Shown here: piece by piece, positions 17,452-26,615 of the stretch
Position numbering within the stretch: the stretch's first letter is position 1
Layout: every line of letters starts with the position of its first letter
From: Planctellipticum variicoloris
Lineage (GTDB): Bacteria; Planctomycetota; Planctomycetia; Planctomycetales; Planctomycetaceae
Assembly: GCF_030622045.1 (NCBI RefSeq)
Contig: NZ_CP130886.1
Span: forward strand, 3,299,557-3,363,556
Direction of reading: 5' to 3'
DNA length: 64,000 nucleotides
Program-made: the position numbers and the translations under genes
Notes under the pieces: model-generated
What the model saw: only the letters and a program-made list of their open reading frames with translations
Databases searched by the model: none
What the model was told of the DNA's origin: nothing

Positions 17452-18533
17452 GCCACAACCTCTACCGAATCCAGACACTCCTTGATGACCTCCAACCGTC
17501 TCAGTCCATATCGTCGATCGGGCTCCAAATACATCCCCTCAGCCCATTCATTCCAGGCGTTAAGAAAGACGATCTGTTCGCTTGGCGGTCTCCGCATTGT
17601 TTCCTGCAGCACTCCGCGAAGCCCTTCTCCCACCGCATCGGGAGTCGCTCCGGTAATAATGATCCCATCCTTTCCGCGTCTTGCGGTATTGTCCCATCCA
17701 ACGAAATAACTTCGGAAATGTGGATACTTTGGCAGCACCCGGTCCATCCAGCTGCGCGCATCGCTGTACTCGAAAGTATGGCGTGGCCAGCCAAGCACTT
17801 TGTAAGCTTTCTGACGCACTTTCCACTTCAGACTGGCCTTCGTGAACACCCCAGGCAAAACCCCCAGTTGCGGCTCGTGGTGCTCGGTCATGTCAAACCC
17901 GAGAGATCGCATGTCAATGTGGCGAGCATGCGCATTGATTCCAACCAAGTAGGGATTGGGTAGTCCCAGCCGTTCAATTTCCCGACGAAACGCATCAGTC
18001 GTTCTCCGCGCGTCCGGCAATGAAGTGGGCCGATAGACCAGCAGGAGGGGACGCCCCTCTACGCGAATGTAGCGACCGTCGGCAAAAGCGTCCGCAAGCC
18101 AGCGGGCATGAGCGATATCGTCTTCGGCTGAGTACGTCTGATCGACTAGAATCTGGCGATTATCACCGAGCCATGACCTCGACCAGGATTCGTTTGCCCA
18201 AGCCAGACAGAACGGAAAGTCGGGTTCTCCAGTTCGAAGAATCTCGTTGACGGGCCGCTCAAGCAGGCGACGACCGTGGAACCAGTAGTGCCAGTAGCAA
18301 AACCCATGAATGCCATATCTCCGTGCCAGTTCGGCCTGCGCACACTGAGCTTCAGGAAGCCGCAGGTCATAATACCCAAGGTCTGCAGGCAGCCGCGGCT
18401 GATCGTGGCCGGGAAAGAGGCTGCGGGCGGCAGCTACATTCGTCCATTCTGTAAATCCCTTGCCCCACCATTCGTCGTTCTCGGGAATGGGGTGGAATTG
18501 TGGCAGATGGAAGGCGATGAGCTTCGGGTACAT
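17439..18533 (-). CDS. GH99-like WbsX family protein
   Basis: A 364-residue protein of the WbsX family, which has a glycoside-hydrolase-99-like fold and occurs in O-antigen and capsule loci. The hallmark FHLPQFHPIPENDEWWGKGF is complete, followed by TEWTNVAAA, PRLPADLGYYDLRLPE, YGIHGFCYWHYWFHGRRLLE and WANESWSRSWLG, and near the end IVFLNAWNEWAEGMYLEPD. Whether such proteins cleave or transfer glycans is not settled. I take ATG 18533 as the start because the conserved strand follows directly; ATG 18563 or 18599 would add a weak N-terminal tail and overlap the upstream gene. Confidence 0.9.
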   Translation of the reverse strand: MYPKLIAFHLPQFHPIPENDEWWGKGFTEWTNVAAARSLFPGHDQPRLPADLGYYDLRLPEAQCAQAELARRYGIHGFCYWHYWFHGRRLLERPVNEILRTGEPDFPFCLAWANESWSRSWLGDNRQILVDQTYSAEDDIAHARWLADAFADGRYIRVEGRPLLLVYRPTSLPDARRTTDAFRREIERLGLPNPYLVGINAHARHIDMRSLGFDMTEHHEPQLGVLPGVFTKASLKWKVRQKAYKVLGWPRHTFEYSDARSWMDRVLPKYPHFRSYFVGWDNTARRGKDGIIITGATPDAVGEGLRGVLQETMRRPPSEQIVFLNAWNEWAEGMYLEPDRRYGLRRLEVIKECLDSVEVVACES

Positions 18534-18583
18534 TCTCGTTGGACTCACTACACTCGAAATCATGTCGGGCGCCGGGCCGCACT

Positions 18584-19735
18584 TTATCTGCATTTGCAAA
18601 GTTCGTCTTCGATAATCCGGAGAATTTGCGGTCCAGCATGTTCCACCAGGTACTTCGTCAACACTTTCTCGCGGGCACGACTGCCGAGACTGAACCGTAA
18701 CTTCACATCGTCTTTCAATTGCACGATCCGTTCCGCCATTGCTGCGACATTAAGATAGGGCACGATGAAGCCGGCATCCTCTTCGACAAACTCCGGCATT
18801 CCGCCGGCGTTCTCGAAGCAGAGGACCGGCTTGCCCAGTCCTCCCGCTTCCAGGCAGACAAGGGGAAACGGATCTTCGCGCGAGACCATCGCGAAGACGT
18901 CGATCTCCTGAAAGTACGGCTCCGCGTTCGGGACGTGTCCCGACCAATGTAACCGGCTCTCCACACCTGCCAGGCGCGCATCGTGCAGTAGCCGGTACCG
19001 TTCTTCCCCGTCCCCGGGTTGGCCAACCCAGAGAAAGTGAATCTCGCCGCCCCCGTTCCGCTGGCTCACGGCGGCCGCCAGTTGCACGAACAGATCCTTG
19101 CCCTTGCGCCAGGTCTCCCAGCCGCTGCCTCCCACTACGAAGGCGTCGCGGGGAATGCCCAGCGCGTCGCGAATCCCCGCACTCTCCTCAACTCTCGCAG
19201 CCTGCGCCGGCGGGACGACAAACTCGTGGACGACGTCCACGCGCTCCGCCGGAACCTGCCGACTCACAACAAGGTCGTTGCGGACGGCGCGGGAAGCGGC
19301 GATGAACCGTCCACTCTCGCGCACGACATGCCCCCAGTTCTGAGCGCCGGATTGTTCGATCCAGTAGCCCAATTCGTGCACGTGCGTAATGACTTTTGTA
19401 TTCGGCCCGCGGAGATCTGACACAAACCTGCCGTTGGTCACGGTGTTCGCGTAGATGAGATCCCCGGAGCGACTTTTCCATTTCTCAGGCACGAGACCGG
19501 GCTGTGCCCCCCCCAGCAGAGACTGCACCTTCCGTACTGCCCGCGATCCCAGCGTCTGCTGCGACTGGATCACTACTGTCTCTGCTACCTGGCCAAAGTC
19601 TGCGACAAGCGGCCCCTCTTCACGGAGAAGCACCCGCATCGGCAATTTCGTCTCCTTCGCCAGCCAGCGCACAAAGTACAGGAGCACCAGCGGGGCTCCC
19701 GTGCGACCGGCGGAATGAGATACGAAGTGAAGCAT
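18584..19735 (-). CDS. Glycosyltransferase family 4
   Basis: A 383-residue GT-B glycosyltransferase. Its acceptor half begins LHFVSHSAGRTGAPLVLLYF, and the donor half has AFVVGGSGWETWRKGKDLFV, IHFLWVGQPG and the sugar-nucleotide motif MVSREDPFPLVCLEAGGLGK. ATG 19735 is preferred to one nine codons upstream since the first strand follows. The 150 bases before it on the coding strand carry no gene and are the longest gap of this part of the operon, so an internal promoter there is possible but none is recognisable. Confidence 0.9.
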   Translation of the reverse strand: MLHFVSHSAGRTGAPLVLLYFVRWLAKETKLPMRVLLREEGPLVADFGQVAETVVIQSQQTLGSRAVRKVQSLLGGAQPGLVPEKWKSRSGDLIYANTVTNGRFVSDLRGPNTKVITHVHELGYWIEQSGAQNWGHVVRESGRFIAASRAVRNDLVVSRQVPAERVDVVHEFVVPPAQAARVEESAGIRDALGIPRDAFVVGGSGWETWRKGKDLFVQLAAAVSQRNGGGEIHFLWVGQPGDGEERYRLLHDARLAGVESRLHWSGHVPNAEPYFQEIDVFAMVSREDPFPLVCLEAGGLGKPVLCFENAGGMPEFVEEDAGFIVPYLNVAAMAERIVQLKDDVKLRFSLGSRAREKVLTKYLVEHAGPQILRIIEDELCKCR

Positions 19736-19885
19736 GATACTCAATACAATCTTTCTGACCACGCCAGATTGTCGTGGTGGGACTACTTCACGAACTCACT
19801 CTCTCACACTCAGTCCCTGCGATCTCTCCGACGACGGCGGCACAGCACTCCGGCGCGGACTTCTCGCGACGACTCGCGATTCTCG

Positions 19886-20842
19886 CTACCGCCCCCACCG
19901 CCTCAGGATCTCGCCCGTCTTCCTGCGAAGGAATTGCCCCCGGCGTCCCGTCAGCCATAGTTGATCGATCTCCGATATCTCGGCCCGCCGCATCATCCGA
20001 CCCGCAAACCAGTCGTCAAGCCAGCTCCGCCGACGCAAAGGATGTTCGGAGGACATCAGCCTCCGAATCCGTTGTACGTCGAGTGAAGCCCCATCCGCAA
20101 TCCGCCCCACCTCAACTTCGAACTCCGTAATTGCCGCAAGTTCTGCACTTGAATAGTAGTGCCACACTACCGCGCCGCGCCCCGCCGCAAGGTTTCTGCG
20201 AATCTGAGCGTTGTATTTGTCGTCCAGAACAGCCAGGTCGACGCCGGACCGCAGAATCGCGGCATTCAATGCCGGCTGATCCCGATATCCGCCAGATCGA
20301 CGACTGGATTCCAGCCACAGGTCATGCCACATCTTGCCAAACTCGTGCGCTACCACCGTATCCTGGTAGAGCAGTACTCCCCCATTCACATAGATGGTAT
20401 CTCGCGTGCGCCACGCCAGTTCGTCAAGGACTTTCAAGTCCGCTTCCCAAATCTGCTCGCGAAACGTCTGCAAAGAATGATTTCGCGTCCCGGCGATATC
20501 GCACTGCATTTCGAATACCGGAGTCAAGTCGCCCCGGACAAGTGTATCACTGTCGAGAAAAAGAAACGCACCGTCCACCACGTTGCGGAGACGGGTCTTG
20601 ACAAACCGATTCCGAAATGTTGCATCTCCGTCGGGGGTCTCGCAAACGAGCAATTGATCGACTTCATCAACTAATGGCGATTTCGCTGCCTTCAGACTTC
20701 CCGCCGTAACAACATCACACGCCACAACAATCCGCGCACTCGGATTCGACAAGCGAACCGACGCCGCTGATACGTGGGTCATCGCCGAGTACATGTCGCC
20801 GCCGCCGGAGGTCACCGCGTAGACCACCTGCATCGCCATCAT
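19886..20842 (-). CDS. Putative nucleotide-diphospho-sugar transferase (GT8-like)
   Basis: A 318-residue GT-A type protein. The first strand reads MQVVYAVTSGGGDMYSAMTH, the metal site is DGAFLFLDSDTLVRGDL, and TIYVNGGVLLYQDT with DQPALNAAILRSGVDLAVLD corresponds to the family 8 core. Several ATG codons (20842, 20839, 20833) are possible starts. It belongs to an AT-richer block (about 19.74-23.79 kb) with different codon preferences from the flanking genes. It shares the fold, not close sequence, with 6397-7350. A side-branch sugar transferase is the likeliest role. Confidence 0.82.
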   Translation of the reverse strand: MMAMQVVYAVTSGGGDMYSAMTHVSAASVRLSNPSARIVVACDVVTAGSLKAAKSPLVDEVDQLLVCETPDGDATFRNRFVKTRLRNVVDGAFLFLDSDTLVRGDLTPVFEMQCDIAGTRNHSLQTFREQIWEADLKVLDELAWRTRDTIYVNGGVLLYQDTVVAHEFGKMWHDLWLESSRRSGGYRDQPALNAAILRSGVDLAVLDDKYNAQIRRNLAAGRGAVVWHYYSSAELAAITEFEVEVGRIADGASLDVQRIRRLMSSEHPLRRRSWLDDWFAGRMMRRAEISEIDQLWLTGRRGQFLRRKTGEILRRWGR

Positions 20843-20899
20843 TTCCCCACCCCCATCAACGGCTCACTACACACGCGTTGCTCAGACCACCCCACAAGT

Positions 20900-21856
20900 T
20901 CACTCGCCGCTGAGCAGCCGATGGTAGATCGGCGGCTTCACGGTGCTGCGGTCGAAATCCAGCAGACGCCCGAGCTTCTTCTGCCCCTCTCCCTTGTAGC
21001 ACCCGAACATCGGCCAAAAAGTCATTTCACCCGCATAAATGCGCTCATCGCTCTGGAACAGATCCACTCTCACGCACTTGAAGTCACGACCTAGCTCCTC
21101 CGCGACCGCCCTCATTTCGCCCCAGCACTCTGGCTTCACGAAATCGCAGGCCAATCTGAAACTCGGATACAATTCCGTTGCCAGATCGTTTCCTTCAGGA
21201 TCAACCGTCTGTTCCTTGGTATCCACACCACGATCAGAAATGAAATGCACGAATTTCGTACTGCCGTTTACAACGTAAAACTTGTAATCCGGAGGTGGCG
21301 CACTCCGTTCGGGTTCAATGAATTGCTCGATCAAAATCCTGGGCTTGATGAACGAATAGGCCCACTCGCCATTTTCCCAGCCATATCGATGCTTCAAGGA
21401 CGCTTCCAACGATCCACGAGCTGCACTGCGATCGAATTTGGCCTTATCCCGCACCAGAATGACTCCGCCCGAGTCATGATTTGTCTTCATCACAAAAGCA
21501 CCGGGCAACGCGTTCCAATTCACTTCGTCAAACCGGTCGCACACCTGATACAGAGGAACCAAGTACTGCTCGCCAACTCGCTCGCGGATGTAGTCCCGCA
21601 CCAATATCTTGTCAGAACAGCTACAGATTTCCTCGCTCTGGTCGAACAACTTCAGCCACTGAATCCGGTCGTTCAAGTCTTGGCACTCACTGATGTTCGG
21701 AAAACGCCCAAGCTCGCGCAGCGACGACAGATGGATGATCCGATACAAGTCCCAGTGATCTTGAGTCAGCGGACATCGGCGAATGTCACGACGCCACTTT
21801 CGTCGCATCCGCAGACCAATCCGAAGCTCCTGCAGTTTCGTCCAAAACATCGCCAA
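20900..21856 (-). CDS. TupA-like ATP-grasp protein
   Basis: A 318-residue protein of the TupA-like ATP-grasp family, often found in capsule and teichuronopeptide loci. Visible features are SEECQ-type N-terminal helices with LNDRIQWLKLFDQSEEI, KILVRDYIRERVGEQYLVPL, the ATP-grasp block GAFVMKTNHDSGGVILVRDK, RILIEQFIEPE, PPDYKFYVVNGS and the metal-binding CVRVDLFQSDERIYAGEMTF. ATP-grasp enzymes of this type join a carboxylate to an amine, for example an amino acid to a sugar acid. The start may be ATG 21856 or 21850. The acceptor is unknown. Confidence 0.85.
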   Translation of the reverse strand: MAMFWTKLQELRIGLRMRRKWRRDIRRCPLTQDHWDLYRIIHLSSLRELGRFPNISECQDLNDRIQWLKLFDQSEEICSCSDKILVRDYIRERVGEQYLVPLYQVCDRFDEVNWNALPGAFVMKTNHDSGGVILVRDKAKFDRSAARGSLEASLKHRYGWENGEWAYSFIKPRILIEQFIEPERSAPPPDYKFYVVNGSTKFVHFISDRGVDTKEQTVDPEGNDLATELYPSFRLACDFVKPECWGEMRAVAEELGRDFKCVRVDLFQSDERIYAGEMTFWPMFGCYKGEGQKKLGRLLDFDRSTVKPPIYHRLLSGE

Positions 21857-21953
21857 CGGCCCCTTCTCATCGCAGCACTCCTCGCATCCCGCTCATCCAA
21901 TAGATCACTGCGGTGCCAGGCGATGCCCACCAGCGGACACGACGCACACGCGA

Positions 21954-23108
21954 TCAATTCCACTTTCTACGACATAGTCGTTGTATCCAGCTTCCGAGTT
22001 CACGGTGCACCGCATAGCTCCGGGATAACGCTCCATCGCAATCAATGGTCCTTCGCACATACTCGGCGCACACTCCGTTGAATCCACAACGAATACGCAA
22101 CGACTGCTCCCCAAATCCATCAAGCTCACTCGACCATCTCTTTGCCACGTTGGCGATAGTGGCGTTCACCTTCGCAACTTGCACAACGGATTCACCAACA
22201 GCCATCAGCGAACACTTAGCCTCGCCCAGCTCGAATCGGAATGTTACAACCTCCGCCACCCTTAACTGTCCTGTCGAAGTGTGCTCCAAAACTATTCCGA
22301 TTGACTCCTGGTTTACACGCCGCTGCCTTACGACTCCAACTTGCTTTGAGCCATCATCTGAATACCAACTGCAAGGCACGTCTGGGAAAGCAAGGTTACC
22401 AATGCCATAGAAGATCGGCGAGTCGCGGTACAGCTCCCACCCCTGGATGACATGGGCATGCGTACCGACCACAGCATCAGCCCCAGCCTGTACAGCACCC
22501 CGGGCCAGCCCCATCTGATCGAACACTGGATACGACGACTGTTCTACTCCCCAGTGCAGATAAACCAACACGCTACTGGCCGCCTCTTTTGCTCTCTTCA
22601 CGGCCTCAACAACCGTCTCGCGCGATAGCAGCGCGACCCCCGCCGAGTCTTGTGTTGCATAATTACCTCCATTTGTCGTCAGACATGAAAGTGCTACAAT
22701 CGCGAGTTTTCGTTCTCCTTGCCCGATCACGACGGGTTCGATCGCGCGTGCAAACGACTCGCCCCAGCCAACAGGCCGGATGCCGGCGTCTAGCAGCACA
22801 CTCGCGGTATCGCGTGCTCCTTGCTCTCCGAAGTCTCCGACATGGTTATTCGCAATTACTCCGATATCAATACCGTCAAGTGCACTCACGACCTTCGGGT
22901 CAGCCCGTAGCGTTGCCCACTTTCCTGGAAGCGGCCGCTCCTCCGTGGTCAGTGCAAACTCAATGTTCGCAACTACGAGATCGACATCTATGCGTGCGCG
23001 AATTTCCGCGCAGATCGAGAACTCAGGCTTTGCCAATGCCAAAGCCTCCAGCTCGCCAACAACGCAGACATCGCCAAGGACCAGGATTCGCACAGTGAGC
23101 TTTCGCAA
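21954..23108 (-). CDS. CapA family protein (PGA_cap metallophosphatase fold)
   Basis: A 384-residue CapA-like protein. The metallophosphatase-fold motifs are RILVLGDVCVVGELE near the start, VVANIEFALTTEE, IDIGVIANNHVGDFGEQGA, VLVYLHWGVEQSSYPV, and GADAVVGTHAHVIQGWELY with SPIFYGIGNLAF. CapA is required for poly-gamma-glutamate capsule synthesis in Bacillus, but relatives occur in many polysaccharide loci with unproven roles. There is no obvious signal peptide. TTG 23108 is the first start in frame, with GTG at 23093 an alternative. It neighbours the ATP-grasp gene, which fits an amino-acid or peptide decoration of the glycan. Confidence 0.88.
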   Translation of the reverse strand: MRKLTVRILVLGDVCVVGELEALALAKPEFSICAEIRARIDVDLVVANIEFALTTEERPLPGKWATLRADPKVVSALDGIDIGVIANNHVGDFGEQGARDTASVLLDAGIRPVGWGESFARAIEPVVIGQGERKLAIVALSCLTTNGGNYATQDSAGVALLSRETVVEAVKRAKEAASSVLVYLHWGVEQSSYPVFDQMGLARGAVQAGADAVVGTHAHVIQGWELYRDSPIFYGIGNLAFPDVPCSWYSDDGSKQVGVVRQRRVNQESIGIVLEHTSTGQLRVAEVVTFRFELGEAKCSLMAVGESVVQVAKVNATIANVAKRWSSELDGFGEQSLRIRCGFNGVCAEYVRRTIDCDGALSRSYAVHRELGSWIQRLCRRKWN

Positions 23109-23111
23109 GGA

Positions 23112-24401
23112 TTAGTTGGCGCTGCTTCGCCAAGGTAAGAGAGGGCGAACGATCCCCGGTCGATTCCAGCTCTTTGGTCCACCCACTCCGTTGACAGGGG
23201 CGATTTCAAAGACCAACGCTGATTCGGCTTCGAATAAGTAGCCGTGCCCCGGGAACTGCCCATTTACTGTGATTGTATATCTCGCAGCATTCAAAAGACG
23301 CGGAGGAATTGTACACTCCAGCGAATGAAGGCCGGTGCGTAGGGGATTGTTTCCCAAGCCGATTATGTCCCAACTAGCGCTTCCAAGGACCGCAGTCCCG
23401 TCTTCTCGGTGCAACCACACGAATACATGAAAGTCGCCGCTGTCCATAAGGCCACGGTACGTAACCTTTACGATTATCGATTCATCCATCTCGAAGGTAG
23501 ATGACAGCTGTCCTTCAGAATTGAGTAACTCAATCTTGTCGAGCTCGACAAAGCCGTTTCGTGCATTTGCCGCCTGGCTCTGCACGTACATTGCTTTCCC
23601 ATCCGTAGTCACACTTCCTAGATACCTGCTGATCGCACATTCTGTATCACCCCAGTGCTCAATGGAACCTCGAGTGAGTAGTATTGCGTGCGAGCATAAT
23701 GACCGTACCGCCGCCATACTATGGCTCACAAATAGAACCGTCCGTCCGCCCTTCGCCACATCCTGCATTTTCCCCAAACACTTCTTCTGAAACTCCATAT
23801 CCCCCACCGCCAGGACTTCGTCGATGATCAGAATCTCCGGCTCCAGGTGCGCCGCCACCGCGAACGCCAGGCGGACTTTCATCCCGCTGCTGTAGCGCTT
23901 GATCGGCGTGTCCAGGAATTTGTCGATGCCCGAGAAGTCCACGATCTCGTCGAATTTCCGGTCGATCTCCCGCTTCGTCATCCCCAGGATCGTACCGTTC
24001 AGATACACATTTTCCCGGCCCGAGAGCTCCGGGTGGAAGCCCGTCCCGACTTCCAGCAGGCTCGAGACCCGGCCGCGAATCACCGCCCGACCGCTCGTCG
24101 GCTCCGTGATTCGGCTCAGAATCTTCAGCAGCGTGCTCTTGCCGGCCCCGTTCCGGCCGATCACCCCCAGCACTTCCCCCTCCTGGACCTCGAACGAGAC
24201 GTCCTTGAGCGCCCAGTAGATGTCCTCTTCGTCCGCACCGGAATGACCGAACGTATCGAGCTTCCGCAGATCCCGGAACTTGCGGAAGGGGGCCTTCATC
24301 ATCCCGGACATCGCGGAGACGAGCGTGTCGGGAATTTCTTCCTTCAGCCCGATGCGGTAGGCCTTGGAGAGGTTCTCAACGGTGATGACGGGTTTGGGCA
24401 T
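23112..24401 (-). CDS. wzt: Polysaccharide ABC exporter ATPase with C-terminal glycan-binding domain
   Basis: The ATPase of a Wzm/Wzt-type exporter. Residues 1-245 are the ABC domain: LGVIGRNGAGKSTLLKIL (Walker A), IKRYSSGMKVRLAFAVAAHL (signature), EILIIDEVLAVGDMEFQ (Walker B) and LFVSHSMAAVRSLC (H loop). Residues about 255-415 form a Wzt_C-like beta-sandwich that in E. coli O8/O9a recognises the end of the finished chain. Base composition changes sharply near 23790, close to the end of the ABC domain: the ATPase part is GC-rich, the C-terminal part much less so. It pairs with the permease gene 84 bases upstream. Confidence 0.94.
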   Translation of the reverse strand: MPKPVITVENLSKAYRIGLKEEIPDTLVSAMSGMMKAPFRKFRDLRKLDTFGHSGADEEDIYWALKDVSFEVQEGEVLGVIGRNGAGKSTLLKILSRITEPTSGRAVIRGRVSSLLEVGTGFHPELSGRENVYLNGTILGMTKREIDRKFDEIVDFSGIDKFLDTPIKRYSSGMKVRLAFAVAAHLEPEILIIDEVLAVGDMEFQKKCLGKMQDVAKGGRTVLFVSHSMAAVRSLCSHAILLTRGSIEHWGDTECAISRYLGSVTTDGKAMYVQSQAANARNGFVELDKIELLNSEGQLSSTFEMDESIIVKVTYRGLMDSGDFHVFVWLHREDGTAVLGSASWDIIGLGNNPLRTGLHSLECTIPPRLLNAARYTITVNGQFPGHGYLFEAESALVFEIAPVNGVGGPKSWNRPGIVRPLLPWRSSAN

Positions 24402-24429
24402 GGGTGGTGGATAGTGGGTGGTGGATAGT
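24402..24429. repeat. Short tandem repeat, 14-base unit twice
   Basis: The unit gggtggtggatagt occurs twice in direct succession in the gap between the exporter permease and ATPase genes, and a third partial unit (ggg) follows. On the coding strand it lies just upstream of the wzt start codon, so changes in copy number would alter the spacing of that leader. It may simply be replication slippage. Confidence 0.8.
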
Positions 24430-24485
24430 GGGCAGGGAAGATTCTGTCTGGCTTTCCGCTCTTCGCTTTCGGCCTTCCGCTCGTC

Positions 24486-25433
24486 TCACGCCACGTCGGC
24501 GAAGACTTTTTCGCGGCTGCGGAAGAAGACCATGCCGGAGAGCAGCGTGAGCGTTGCAGTTGCCGTGCCGAGGGCGATCCAGCCGAAGGGCATCGGGCCG
24601 GTCCCCAGCAGGGCGGAGCGAAATCCTTCAATCACGCCGACCATCGGGTTCAAGGCGTAGATCCATTGTGGCGAAATCACCACGCCGCCGGGCAACGTGT
24701 AGCTTTCCGGCACGCGGCCGGCAGGATAGATCACCGGGCTGGCGTACATCAGGAGCTGCACGATAAAGCCCAGTGCGTGGGCGACGTCGCGGAACTGGAT
24801 GGCAAGGGTTGTCAGCCAGAGTCCGAGTCCAAGGGCCGCCGTCATCATTAGCAGGACGAGCAACGGCAGCATCAGGACGCCAGCGTTCGGAAAGTAGCCC
24901 GCAACCATAAGCGCGACGACCATCAGACTAAAAGCGATGGCAAAGTCAAACAGCTTGGAGAGGACGTCCGACAGCGGCAGAATCAGTCTGGGAAAATAGA
25001 CTTTCGAGAGCATGTTCGAATTGCCGACGAGGCTGTTGGCGCCTCCTGCCAACGCGCTGGAAAAGTAACCCCAAGGAACAAGCCCCACGAGACTGAACCA
25101 GGCGTAGGGGACGGTGCCGGTGTCGATCCGAGCGAGCGTCCCGAATACGAGAGTAAAGGTCAACATCGTAAACAGCGGCTGAATGACGACCCAGCCCAGT
25201 CCAACCGCCGATTGGGCGTAGCGGGCCTTGATGCTCCGCCAAGTGAGGAAACGGAGCATATCGCGATAGGCGTAGAGCTCGCGGAGATTGACGAACTGCC
25301 AGGCGCTGGTCGACTGGATGATCGTCACGTGATCATCCGCCGGGTGCGGATCGCTCACTGTCGCAGGGGCGTTCCGGTCCGCGGAGCGGGGCAGGTCTTC
25401 AGTCGCAGTCGACATGGTTAAATCGGAACTCAT
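24486..25433 (-). CDS. wzm: Polysaccharide ABC exporter permease
   Basis: A 315-residue ABC-2 type permease. After a 50-residue cytoplasmic N terminus it has the family entry motif WRSIKARYAQSAVGLGWVVI followed by LFTMLTFTLVFGTLARIDTG and six hydrophobic segments, with NSLVGNSNMLSKVYFPRLIL between the second and third. It should form the channel that moves the lipid-linked glycan across the inner membrane, driven by the adjacent ATPase. ATG 25433 abuts the stop of the preceding glycosyltransferase without any gap. Confidence 0.93.
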   Translation of the reverse strand: MSSDLTMSTATEDLPRSADRNAPATVSDPHPADDHVTIIQSTSAWQFVNLRELYAYRDMLRFLTWRSIKARYAQSAVGLGWVVIQPLFTMLTFTLVFGTLARIDTGTVPYAWFSLVGLVPWGYFSSALAGGANSLVGNSNMLSKVYFPRLILPLSDVLSKLFDFAIAFSLMVVALMVAGYFPNAGVLMLPLLVLLMMTAALGLGLWLTTLAIQFRDVAHALGFIVQLLMYASPVIYPAGRVPESYTLPGGVVISPQWIYALNPMVGVIEGFRSALLGTGPMPFGWIALGTATATLTLLSGMVFFRSREKVFADVA

Positions 25434-26615
25434 TTATGCAAACAATCCATCATACACCATACGGACCTTCTGCATCCGCACGCGAAAATCATACCGTGAC
25501 AGAATGGTCTCGCGAGCCGCCAGAGCAAGCTGACCGGCCGTTTCGGGGGTGATCAGCAGGCGGTTCAGGCAGGTTGCGAGGGCGGGGACGTCTGCAGGGG
25601 GGACCAGCAGGCCGTTCTGCTCGTGGGCGATCAGGCGGGGAATACCGGCGATGGCGGTTGCGACGACAGGGACCTCAAACGCCATCGCTTCCAGCAGCAC
25701 GTTCGGCAGACCTTCCCGCAGGCTGCTGAGGGCGAAAACGTCGAGCGCCTGGTAGAACGATTTCGTGTCCGCCACAAAACCGAGCAACCGGAAATATTCG
25801 GGGCGGGACTGTTGTGCAATGAGGCTCTGCAGATTCTGCAGTTGGTCTCCCTCGCCGGCGATGGCGAGTTGGACGTCCAGCCCCTGGCGGTGAAGCTGGT
25901 CGACGGCCCGGATCAGGTGATCGAAGCCCTTTTCCTCGGAGAGTCGGCCGACGGCGCCGATGAGGGGCCGGGTGGGGTCGAAGCCGAGTTCGCGTTTGGC
26001 GGAGTTTCGGTCGCGCGACCGGCGAAACTCTTCGGTATCAATGGCGTTTTCAATCAGGATGCAGCGGTCCGGCCGGACGCCGGCTTTCAGCGATGTGTCA
26101 TACAGGTCCTGCGAGACCACGATGACCCGGTCGTAGAACCGGAGGGACTGCCGGTCGATCCAATAGTAGAGCGGGGTCCGCTTCGTATGCCGGACCCAGC
26201 CGTGGACCGTGGTGACGAGTTTCATCCGATGGAAGCGTCGCAGCAGCAGCCCGAGCGCGTTCGTTTTGTAGTCATGCCCGTGCCAGATGCCGACGTTCAA
26301 TTGACGACAGACACGGAGCAGGCTCCGGACCACGGACAGGTCGGTCAGACCGCGGTCCGGAATGCCGATCAGCGGGGCGTCCGCCGCAACGGCACGATTG
26401 CGGATCGCCTCGAAATCGGGATCCGCTGGGGGGTGGAGATACGCGCAATGCGCTTCGTAGCCGGTGCCGACCAGGAAGCGAGGGGAATTCAGAATCGTCT
26501 TGTCGGGGCCGCCCCCCGTCCCCGTCACGACACGCGTGTGGAGTACGACCACATCCTTCGACGGCGCCGGTACGGACTCCGACGAACCGCTGACGATTTC
26601 GAGCGCCGGGCTCAT
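25434..26615 (-). CDS. Glycosyltransferase family 4
   Basis: A 393-residue GT-B glycosyltransferase. The acceptor half contains VVVLHTRVVTGTGGGPDKTI and WHGHDYKTNALGLLLRRFHR, and the donor half PLIGAVGRLSEEKGFDHLIR and the EX7E motif in LREGLPNVLLEAMAFEVPVV. ATG 26615 makes an ATGA overlap with the upstream stop. A longer open frame reaches 26999 but its extra part is antisense-like and lies on the previous gene. It probably adds a residue before export by the adjacent Wzm/Wzt. Confidence 0.93.
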   Translation of the reverse strand: MSPALEIVSGSSESVPAPSKDVVVLHTRVVTGTGGGPDKTILNSPRFLVGTGYEAHCAYLHPPADPDFEAIRNRAVAADAPLIGIPDRGLTDLSVVRSLLRVCRQLNVGIWHGHDYKTNALGLLLRRFHRMKLVTTVHGWVRHTKRTPLYYWIDRQSLRFYDRVIVVSQDLYDTSLKAGVRPDRCILIENAIDTEEFRRSRDRNSAKRELGFDPTRPLIGAVGRLSEEKGFDHLIRAVDQLHRQGLDVQLAIAGEGDQLQNLQSLIAQQSRPEYFRLLGFVADTKSFYQALDVFALSSLREGLPNVLLEAMAFEVPVVATAIAGIPRLIAHEQNGLLVPPADVPALATCLNRLLITPETAGQLALAARETILSRYDFRVRMQKVRMVYDGLFA

